Shown piece after piece: positions 29,383 through 36,208 of a stretch of DNA of 36,208 bases. Made by a program: the position numbers and the translations under genes. Position 1 is the first letter of the stretch; each line of letters starts with the position of its first letter. The DNA is from an uncultured Acidobacteriota bacterium (GTDB lineage: Bacteria; Pseudomonadota; Alphaproteobacteria; Caulobacterales; Hyphomonadaceae): the NCBI GenBank assembly GCA_937881755.1, contig CALGEF010000291.1, positions 1 through 36,208 of the forward strand, read 5' to 3'. The notes beneath the pieces were generated by a model that saw nothing but the letters and a program-made list of their open reading frames with translations, did not search any database and was not told the origin of the DNA.

Positions 29383-29678
29383 ACATGAGCAGGAAGATCG
29401 GTGCTGCCGCAGCCCTGAAAGCACTCAAGGGCTGGAAAGCCCCGGACGGCGAGCGCGACGCCATTCAGAAGGCCTACAAGTTCGCCGACTTCAAGACCGC
29501 CTTCGCCTTCATGTCCGGCGCGGCTCTGAAGGCCGAGCAGATGGACCACCATCCCGAATGGTTCAATGTCTACAACAAGGTCGAGGTGACCCTAACTACG
29601 CATGACGCGGACGGCGTCACGCAGAAGGACCTCGAACTGGCGGGTTTCATGGACCAGTTGGCGGCAAGGCTCGCCTAG
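29379..29678 (+). CDS. phhB: 4a-hydroxytetrahydrobiopterin dehydratase (pterin-4a-carbinolamine dehydratase)
   Basis: 99 aa; [55 protein letters not shown]. Confidence 0.92.
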   Translation: MNMSRKIGAAAALKALKGWKAPDGERDAIQKAYKFADFKTAFAFMSGAALKAEQMDHHPEWFNVYNKVEVTLTTHDADGVTQKDLELAGFMDQLAARLA

Positions 29679-29689
29679 CCCTTCCGCCC

Positions 29690-30566
29690 GCTGCCGTGCA
29701 GATCCGTGCGCCGGTCATTGAGGTTCTGCACCCTTGCCGCGCAGGCGGGATTCGGCGAGGCGCGCCAGCGAGGCATCCGCGACCATCATCGTCTCCGCGT
29801 TCGGTTCGGCCTCCGCCTGTATCCCGTTCCAGGCAAAGGCAGGTCGCAGGGGGTCAGCACCGCGCCCTGCACATAGTGGACATCCATGTTGCCGACATTC
29901 GGCAGGTTGGCGCACACGCCGGACATCGTCACGTAGATCTGGTTTTCGATGGCGCGCGCCGCGCAGCAATACCGTCCGCGGAGATAACCGTTCCGGTCAT
30001 CGGTGCAGACCGGCCCGGACAGGATCATCGCACCTTGATCCACAAGGTGGCATACCTGTTCGGGAAACTCGCTGTCAGAACAGATGGCGATGCCGATCGG
30101 CCCGCAATCTGTCCCGATCACCTTGTTGTCGCTGCCGCCCATGACGCTACGGAAGGTGCGCTCCGAAGGCGCGGCGTCTCCCTTTTCTGGCGGTGCAGGG
30201 TGCCATCGCAAAGCACTGCATAAGCCACGCACGGATCGCACCAGAGCCTGCGCGCGTTACATGCGTGCCGCCGATGACATCGATCCGGTGGCGGACGGAA
30301 AGGTCCGTCGGCAAAGCTCCGAAGCGCTGGGTGGCGGCCGTCAGCGCGTCAATCGCTTCGCAAACATCCGGAAGCTTCGGGGCCAGTGACAGGGTCTGCA
30401 GGGTATACAGTTCCGGGATTACGGCGAACTGCGCGCGCTACTCGCTGGCCACACGCATGAAGTCGTCCATGCGGTTGCAAAACTCTTCTAGGCTCGCAAT
30501 CTGCCGCATCTCGAACTGGACCGACGCGATGCGGACCCTTTCAGGCAGGCAAGTCTGTGTGGTCAT
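29690..30566 (-). pseudogene. decayed carbon-nitrogen hydrolase (nitrilase superfamily)
   Basis: Fragments across frames: MTTQTCLPERVRIASVQFEMRQIASLEEFCNRMDDFMRVASE(TAG)RAQFAVIPELYTLQTLSLAPKLPDVCEAIDAL / AYAVLCDGTLHRQKRE / KVIGTDCGPIGIAICSDSEFPEQVCHLVDQGAMIL...NQIYVTMSGVCANLPNVGNMDVHYVQGAVLTPCD / GIQAEAEPNAETMMVADASLARLAESRLRGK / VQNLNDRRTDLHGSG. Confidence 0.88.
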
Positions 30567-30575
30567 GCCTGGCGC

Positions 30576-31886
30576 TTAACGTGGCTCGGTCGGAACACGC
30601 AAGACGGCGCGCAGGCCGCCAAGCGGGCTTTTGGAGAGCCGGACATCGCCCCCATGTGCGCGGGCCGTGTCGCGCGCCAGCGTCAGGCCGAGGCCGGTGC
30701 CGGACTCGTTCTGGCTGCGCGCATCATTGAGGCGCGAGAAGGGGCGGAAAGCTTCCTCATGGCGTTCTGGCGCAATGCCGGGGCCGTCATCATCGATCAC
30801 CACCTCGGCCCAGTGCGGGCCGTCAACCAGTGTCACACGCGCCGTGGCGGCATACTTCAGTGCATTGGACAGAAGGTTCGTCACCGCGCGCTTCAGCGCC
30901 AGTGGGCGGCCCATCACGAGAATTCCCGGAGGGCCGAGCACCGGCACGTGCCCGCCAAAACCTGTCGCCACCTCGCGGGTCATCTGCGCGATGTCAAACA
31001 GCGCCGCCTCGTCGCCTTCCTCGCCGCGCGCGAAGGCGAGGTATTCGTCCAGCATCATCGCCATGTCGTCGAGATCGGACCTGGCGGCGCGGATGTCGGC
31101 GCTTTCGTCCATCATCGCGAGCGCCAGCTTGAGGCGTGTCAGCGGCGTGCGCAGGTCATGGCTGACGCCGGCGAGCATGGAGGTGCGCTGGTCGGCAAAG
31201 GCGGTCAGGCGGTCCTTCATGTCGATCAGCGCGCGGGCGGCGTCGCGTACTTCGGTGGCGCCGGAGGGGCGGAAGTCCGGCAGGTCGCGGCCCCGGCCGA
31301 AGGCGCGCGCGGCTTCGGAGAGACGCAGGATGGAGCGGACCTGCTGGTTGAGAAAGCCGATGGCGAGCGCGACCATCAGCAGCGAGAAGGCTATGACCCA
31401 GACGATGAAGATGTGCGAGTTGATCATGAAGGCGCGCTTGCGGTCTATGATGATCTCGCCCTGGCCTTGCGGCGACGGGAAGCGGATGTGCAGGCGCGCG
31501 TCGCCGCGCTCCAGCCCGACGAAGACCGGCTCGCCCCCGCGGCTCATCAGTTCGGCCCTCAGTACACCGCCATAGGGAAAGTCCTGCTTCAGGTCTGCGT
31601 CGGCAATCGCATTGCCTTGCAGCTTGCAGGTAAACCAGGTCTCCAGCTGGAACCGGATCCGGGCGAGGTCGTCATCGGTATAGGACGGGTTCAGACAGGC
31701 GGCGCGGATCAGGTTGGCATCGCGGGAGATCGCCTGCGCGAACTTGCGGTTCACTTCGGCCACCTGGCTCGAATAATAATACCATGTCATCAGCCCAAGG
31801 ATCAGCAGAACCGGCACCAGCAGGAGCAGCAGGGTGCGGGCATAGAGCCCGCGCGGGGTGATGTCTCTCAGGCGCAGCATGGCCAT
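30576..31886 (-). CDS. EnvZ-type sensor histidine kinase
   Basis: 436 aa; two TM segments, H-box MLAGVSHDLRTPLTRLKLALAM, N-box LLSNALKYA, G-boxes DDGPGIAPERHEEAFRPF and GTGLGLTLARD. Confidence 0.93.
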   Translation of the reverse strand: MAMLRLRDITPRGLYARTLLLLLVPVLLILGLMTWYYYSSQVAEVNRKFAQAISRDANLIRAACLNPSYTDDDLARIRFQLETWFTCKLQGNAIADADLKQDFPYGGVLRAELMSRGGEPVFVGLERGDARLHIRFPSPQGQGEIIIDRKRAFMINSHIFIVWVIAFSLLMVALAIGFLNQQVRSILRLSEAARAFGRGRDLPDFRPSGATEVRDAARALIDMKDRLTAFADQRTSMLAGVSHDLRTPLTRLKLALAMMDESADIRAARSDLDDMAMMLDEYLAFARGEEGDEAALFDIAQMTREVATGFGGHVPVLGPPGILVMGRPLALKRAVTNLLSNALKYAATARVTLVDGPHWAEVVIDDDGPGIAPERHEEAFRPFSRLNDARSQNESGTGLGLTLARDTARAHGGDVRLSKSPLGGLRAVLRVPTEPR

Positions 31887-31887
31887 C

Positions 31888-32571
31888 TCAGTCCGGCATC
31901 AGGCGGTAGCCGATACCGCGCACCGTCTGGATATGCACCGGTTCCTTCGGGTTCGGCTCGATCTTCCGGCGCAGGCGCGTGACCTGTACGTCTACGGAAC
32001 GTTCGAGGCCCGCCGAGGTCAGCACCGCCAGATCCTCGCGGCTGACGGGCTCACCGGCATTTCGGGCGAGTACGGTGAGCAGTTGCAGTTCGGCGTCCGT
32101 CAACCGGATACGCTCGTCGCCGGATTTAAGCTCGCCGCGCGCCGCGTTGAACAGGAGGCCGGACATCTCGATCTCGTCCGGCGGGGGCGCGGATTTCTGC
32201 GAGCGGCGCAGGATCGCCTCGCAGCGCAGCACCAATTCCTCCGGCTCGAAGGGCTTGGCGAGATAATCATCGGCGCCGAGACGCAGGCCCTCGATCCGGT
32301 CGCTCGTCAGGCCGCGGGCGGTCAGCAGCATCACGGGGGTCTCACGGGAAGGACCCTTGCGGATGCCGGAGAGGAGCGACAGGCCGTCCTCGCCCGGCAT
32401 CATGATGTCGAGGATCGCCAGATCGAACGCCATGCTCTCCATCAGGCGCCGCGCAGCAGCAGCATCCGCCGCGCCGCTGACGCGGAAGCCGTTCATCGTC
32501 AGGAAGCGCTTGGTCAGGTCGCGGATACGGTCATCGTCGTCAACGATCAGGATATGGGCGGGTTCTTTCAT
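31888..32571 (-). CDS. OmpR-family response regulator
   Basis: ILIVDDDDRIRDLTKRFL..., DLAILDIMMPGEDGLSLL, C-terminal winged helix RSVDVQVTRLRRKIEPNPKEPVHIQTVRGIGYRL. Confidence 0.95.
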   Translation of the reverse strand: MKEPAHILIVDDDDRIRDLTKRFLTMNGFRVSGAADAAAARRLMESMAFDLAILDIMMPGEDGLSLLSGIRKGPSRETPVMLLTARGLTSDRIEGLRLGADDYLAKPFEPEELVLRCEAILRRSQKSAPPPDEIEMSGLLFNAARGELKSGDERIRLTDAELQLLTVLARNAGEPVSREDLAVLTSAGLERSVDVQVTRLRRKIEPNPKEPVHIQTVRGIGYRLMPD

Positions 32572-32577
32572 CGCGGG

Positions 32578-33042
32578 TTATTTCACCAACGCTTCAAGCA
32601 GGAAGCGGGCCCCGGCGACCGCTTCCGGCCCGCTGGCGCGGAAGGCGAGGCGCAGCCGCTCGCGCACCTCGATGGCAATGGGCGTCGTCAGGGTCACCCC
32701 GGCGTCCGACAATGTCAGCTTGCGCCGGCGCGCATCCCCGGTCTCGCGGGCCCGCTCGATCAGGCCGCGGTCGTCCAGCTTGCCGATGATCCGGGCAAAG
32801 GTTGGCACGGTCATGCCCAGCGTACTGCGCATTTCGCTGACTGTCAGGCCCGGACGGTAGCGCGCGGCCATGAGAATCTGCAGCTCTGGCTTGCTCAGAC
32901 CGGCCTTCTTGCGGGCGCTCTCGGCCGCCTTGGCGAGCACGGATGCCCCTGAAATCAGGAGTCCTGCGCTCCGGTCCAGCTCCTGATCGGTCAGGAACAG
33001 TCTGGGGTCGAATGGCCGGTTCAGGTTGACGGGCAGGGACAT
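32578..33042 (-). CDS. MarR family transcriptional regulator
   Basis: MSLPVNLNRPFDPRLFLTDQELDRSAG...LSKPELQILMAARYRPGLTVSEMRSTLGMTVPTFARIIGKLDDRGLIERARETGDARRRKLTLSDAG; start trimmed to ATG 33042. Confidence 0.88.
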   Translation of the reverse strand: MSLPVNLNRPFDPRLFLTDQELDRSAGLLISGASVLAKAAESARKKAGLSKPELQILMAARYRPGLTVSEMRSTLGMTVPTFARIIGKLDDRGLIERARETGDARRRKLTLSDAGVTLTTPIAIEVRERLRLAFRASGPEAVAGARFLLEALVK

Positions 33043-33093
33043 AAGTCGGAAATGAACCCGAATACGCAGAAAGTTCAAGCGAGGAGCGTTCCT

Positions 33094-33978
33094 ATGGCTG
33101 CCATCCCTTATGATGACCGAGACGGATACATCTGGATGGACGGCCAGTTTGTACCCTGGCGTGACACCAAGGTCCATGTGCTGACCCACGCCCTGCACTA
33201 TGCCTCGGCGGTGTTCGAGGGCGAGCGCGCCTATGGCGGCAAAATCTTCCGCTCGCTGGATCATTCCAGGCGCCTGCACCGGTCTGCCGGGATTATGGGC
33301 TTCGACATCCCGTTCAGCGTCGATGAGGTCGAGCGTGCCAAGAAGGAAGCCGTCGAGAAGTCCGGCCTCGAGAGCGCCTATGTGCGCGCCATCGCCTGGC
33401 GCGGCTCGGAGATGATGGGTGTCTCGGCCCAGAACAACACGATCCACCTGGCGGTCGCTGTCTGGAACTGGGGTGACTATTTTGCCGATAAGATGAAGGG
33501 CATCCGCCTGAACCATGCGCCCTGGAAGCGCCCGGCGCCTGACACCGCGCCTTGCGAGGCGAAGGCGGCCGGCCTCTACATGATCTGCACGTTGTCCAAG
33601 CATGCAGCCGAAAAGGCGGGCTACCAGGACGCGCTGATGCTCGACTGGCGCGGCCAGATCGCCGAGGCAACCGGCGCCAACATCTTCTTCGTGCGCGACG
33701 GCGCGCTGCACACGCCGACGCCGGACTGTTTCCTCAACGGCCTGACCCGTCAGACGACGATTGCGCTCGCCAGGGCGCGCCAGATCGAAGTGGTTGAGCG
33801 GGCGATCTTCCCGTCGGAACTGCCCACATTCAGCGAGTGTTTCATTACTGGTTCGGCCGCGGAACTCACGCCCGTCTGCGAAATCGGCGAACATCTCTAC
33901 AAGCCGGGCGCGATCTCCGAGACGCTGGTCAATGACTACTCGGCGCTGGTGAACGGGAAGCTCGAGCTCGCGCTTTAG
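33094..33978 (+). CDS. ilvE: branched-chain amino acid aminotransferase
   Basis: YIWMDGQFVPWRDTKVHVLTHALHYASAVFEGERAYGGKIFRS..., EATGANIFFVRDGALHTP; gaggag RBS upstream of ATG 33094. Confidence 0.95.
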   Translation: MAAIPYDDRDGYIWMDGQFVPWRDTKVHVLTHALHYASAVFEGERAYGGKIFRSLDHSRRLHRSAGIMGFDIPFSVDEVERAKKEAVEKSGLESAYVRAIAWRGSEMMGVSAQNNTIHLAVAVWNWGDYFADKMKGIRLNHAPWKRPAPDTAPCEAKAAGLYMICTLSKHAAEKAGYQDALMLDWRGQIAEATGANIFFVRDGALHTPTPDCFLNGLTRQTTIALARARQIEVVERAIFPSELPTFSECFITGSAAELTPVCEIGEHLYKPGAISETLVNDYSALVNGKLELAL

Positions 33979-34023
33979 TCGTGCGGGCGTATAGTGAACT
34001 CCCTGGAATTTCAGGGAGGTCCC

Positions 34024-34569
34024 ATGATCATCGAAGCCGTCATCAACCTGTTCAGCGGCGCGCCGCGCCGACCCGGTAACGCTGAGAAAGCGGAGCGGGC
34101 GGTTGATGCCTTCCGCTCGCGCCGGCCGCTGGTGCCGGATGCAAATGCCACGATTGATGCCGGGACGTCGCAGGGTGAGCGGCTGTCTGATGCAATTGCG
34201 CGCGTTGGCGGCTCATGGCCGTTCATCATCGGCTTCCTGCTTTTCCTGTTTGTCCGGATCACGGCCAACGGGCTCCTGCTGGCCGCAAATGTGCGGTTCG
34301 ATCCGTTCCCGTTCATATTCCTGAACCTCGTCCTGTCGATGGTGGCGGCCTTGCAGGCACCCATCATCATGATGTCCCAGAACCGCCAGTCGGCGAAGGA
34401 CAGGGTTGTGGCGCATACTGACTATGAGGTGAATCTCAAGGCTGAGCTCGAGATCCTTGCCTTGCACGAGAAGGTGGACCGACTGGAAGCGCTTCAGAAA
34501 GAGCACTTCGGGCGCCTCGCCGAGTTGCTCGGTGGGACATCGTCCGCAACCGGACAGCCCGCCCTCTGA
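34024..34569 (+). CDS. DUF1003 domain-containing membrane protein
   Basis: VGGSWPFIIGFLLFLFVRITANGLLLAANVRFDPFPFIFLNLVLSMVAALQAPIIMMSQNRQSAKDRVVAHTDYEVNLKAELEI. Confidence 0.92.
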   Translation: MIIEAVINLFSGAPRRPGNAEKAERAVDAFRSRRPLVPDANATIDAGTSQGERLSDAIARVGGSWPFIIGFLLFLFVRITANGLLLAANVRFDPFPFIFLNLVLSMVAALQAPIIMMSQNRQSAKDRVVAHTDYEVNLKAELEILALHEKVDRLEALQKEHFGRLAELLGGTSSATGQPAL

Positions 34570-34572
34570 CGG

Positions 34573-35484
34573 TCAGGTCAGGATATCGCTCGTCGGCAGT
34601 TTCGCTTCGCGGCGCGCGACAAAGTGCGTCTCGAAAGCGACGACGAGGCAGGCGGCGATGATGATCGCTGCGCCGGCATAGACGCGCCAGCCAGGGATCT
34701 CCTGGAAGAAAGCATAGCCGAGCAGGGCCGACCAGATGAGGCCGGTATATTCGAACGGCGCGAGCGTCTGCGCCTTCGCCTTGGCATAGGCGAGCGTCAT
34801 CAGCCACCAGATGCCGATGCCGAGGAAGGCGACGCCGATCATCGCACCCCAGGAATGCGCTTCCGGCGTCCACTTAGTGAACAGGAACATGAAGGGCAGG
34901 AGGAAAAGCGCCGGGAAGACGTTCATGAACGTCACCAGGGTCAGGCTGTCCTCCTCCTTCGACCGCTGGCGGAGGAGTACGATGTTGAGCGCGTAGAGCA
35001 CAGCAGAGATGAGGATCGCACCGGTGCCATAGAGCCGGTTTCCGTCTTCCGGCGCGCCGGCGGTCTGCGCAGTGGCCGCCACGGCAGCGCCGGCAAAGCC
35101 GATCAGCGTGGCGACGATCGTGACCCGGCTCATCTTCTCCCCGAGGATCACGCGGGCAATCGGCGCGATCATCAGGGCGGCGCTGAAGCCCATGACGACG
35201 GCCTCGGCAAGGGCGATCTGGGTCAGAGCGTAGAAGAAGCAGAAGGCAGAGATGACCTGCGCAAGGGAGCGCAGGGCATGGAAACGGATGGCGGGCAGGC
35301 CCGGGACGGGGCGACGGCTGGCGGCGAACAGGGCGACCATGATCCCCGAGCCGAGGATGTAGCGCCAGGCCGTTGCGGTCAGCACGCTCGTGCCGCCGAG
35401 CATCACGTGTTTCATCACGGCGTCGACGCCGCACCCGAAGATGACGCCGAAGCAGACGAGAAGGATGGGGTGGGGCAGGCGCAT
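34573..35484 (-). CDS. DMT superfamily (EamA) transporter
   Basis: 303 aa, about 10 hydrophobic segments; ALTQIALAEAVVMGFSAALMIAPIARVILGEKMSRVTIVATLIGFAGA. Confidence 0.88.
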   Translation of the reverse strand: MRLPHPILLVCFGVIFGCGVDAVMKHVMLGGTSVLTATAWRYILGSGIMVALFAASRRPVPGLPAIRFHALRSLAQVISAFCFFYALTQIALAEAVVMGFSAALMIAPIARVILGEKMSRVTIVATLIGFAGAAVAATAQTAGAPEDGNRLYGTGAILISAVLYALNIVLLRQRSKEEDSLTLVTFMNVFPALFLLPFMFLFTKWTPEAHSWGAMIGVAFLGIGIWWLMTLAYAKAKAQTLAPFEYTGLIWSALLGYAFFQEIPGWRVYAGAAIIIAACLVVAFETHFVARREAKLPTSDILT

Positions 35485-35529
35485 GGCCGACGCGGAGTGG
35501 AGCCGCGCGCCTGCTGCGTCAAGACGCGA

Positions 35530-35675
35530 TCACGCCGCCGAATTCATGCCCAGCCAGACGCAATAGCCGACATAGCCGGCCAGCATGATCCCGCCCTCGA
35601 CCCGGCCGATCCGCCAGCGGGAGGTGGCGGTGATGAACAGCAGCACGGTGGCGGTGTCCGGGGCACGGAACGAAG
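35530..35675 (-). pseudogene. C-terminal remnant of a calcium/sodium (CaCA-type) antiporter
   Basis: Reverse translation DTATVLLFITATSRWRIGRVEGGIMLAGYVGYCVWLGMNSAA* resembles the last TM of CaCA antiporters (RIGR.EG..LL..YV.Y); upstream TM segments absent. Confidence 0.5.
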
Positions 35676-35969
35676 TCACCTGGCTGACCCCTCCCTCGGT
35701 ATCGCCTGGCAGTGTTTCCGGCATCTGTCCGACTGACAGACCGCCTTCGGCGGCGGCGCCCGCCAACGCTCTGGCGCAGCGCCGGAGATAAGGTAGTTGA
35801 TGCCGGGCCGTGTCAGAAGCTTTCAAGTCCGGCCCCGGTGTCCCCGGATCGCACTGTGCACGAAGTTTCAGCGCGCGGCGACGTATGGTGCAGGCCGATT
35901 TCTGTCGTGCGCGTTACAGTTTGCGGGGGTGCGGTATGGATTCTCCGTCCCCGAACGACCGGGCAGCTT

Positions 35970-36208
35970 TCAGGCCCTGCTGGGCTGGGGTGTGACGCGC
36001 AGGTAGGATTTCAGCGTCTTGTAGCCCTTCGGGAAAAGCCGCGCGATTTCGGCAGGGTCCTGCAGCGATGGCAGGATGATCACGTCATCGCCGTCGACCC
36101 AGTTGACCGGCGTGGCGACCTTGTAGCCATCCGTCAGCTGCAGGGAGTCAAGCAGGCGGAGCACCTCGTTGAAGTTACGTCCGGCGCTCGGCGGGTAGAT
36201 GATCGAGG
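35970..36208 (-). CDS. 1-Cys peroxiredoxin (Prx6-type), C-terminal part, N-terminus beyond window
   Basis: SIIYPPSAGRNFNEVLRLLDSLQLTDGYKVATPVNWVDGDDVIILPSLQDPAEIARLFPKGYKTLKSYLRVTPQP; open to window edge. Confidence 0.92.
   Translation of the reverse strand, partial: SIIYPPSAGRNFNEVLRLLDSLQLTDGYKVATPVNWVDGDDVIILPSLQDPAEIARLFPKGYKTLKSYLRVTPQPSRA

Noticed and set aside
32578-33894. 438-aa ORF version of the MarR regulator
   Set aside because: Upstream 284 codons run antisense through ilvE; MarR homology begins at the internal ATG 33042, so the long N-terminal extension is an artefact.
1-36208. Search for CRISPR arrays, transposases, integrases, phage genes, toxin-antitoxin pairs, tRNAs or defence systems
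   Set aside because: No regularly spaced repeats, no mobile-element proteins and no recognisable RNA genes were seen by eye. The HerA-like ATPase is the DUF853/YjgR type and has no nuclease/SIR2 partner beside it, so it was not called a defence system.

Overview
This 36.2 kb high-GC window looks like an ordinary chromosomal segment of an alphaproteobacterium. Gene content suggests Hyphomonadaceae/Caulobacterales; this is inference and no search was run. It is almost fully coding. Left to right: part of a class I fructose-bisphosphate aldolase with pgk and gap; a DMT exporter; an NTF2-like protein; two ethylmalonyl-CoA pathway genes (crotonyl-CoA carboxylase/reductase and ethylmalonyl-CoA mutase) separated by a class IV PLP aminotransferase, a SemiSWEET and a small membrane protein; a fused retropepsin-like/RimK protein; a Bcr/CflA-type MFS transporter; a CC0125/CC1285-type lipoprotein; GST; aldehyde dehydrogenase; a HerA-like/DUF853 ATPase; an AI-2E family transporter; the large NAD-glutamate dehydrogenase; queG; mtgA; SDR; HAD; a lipoprotein; a pterin-4a-carbinolamine dehydratase; a decayed C-N hydrolase; an EnvZ/OmpR-type two-component pair; MarR; ilvE; DUF1003; a second DMT exporter; a CaCA antiporter remnant; and part of a 1-Cys peroxiredoxin. 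I found no CRISPR array, transposase, prophage, tRNA/rRNA or convincing defence system. The most interesting items are a putative sRNA upstream of the glutamate dehydrogenase gene, a nested palindromic element plus AT-rich island at 26.66-27.09 kb, the RimB-like/RimK fusion, and a C-N hydrolase pseudogene carrying one nonsense codon and about four frameshifts. Many very long antisense ORFs in the supplied track are shadow ORFs and were rejected.
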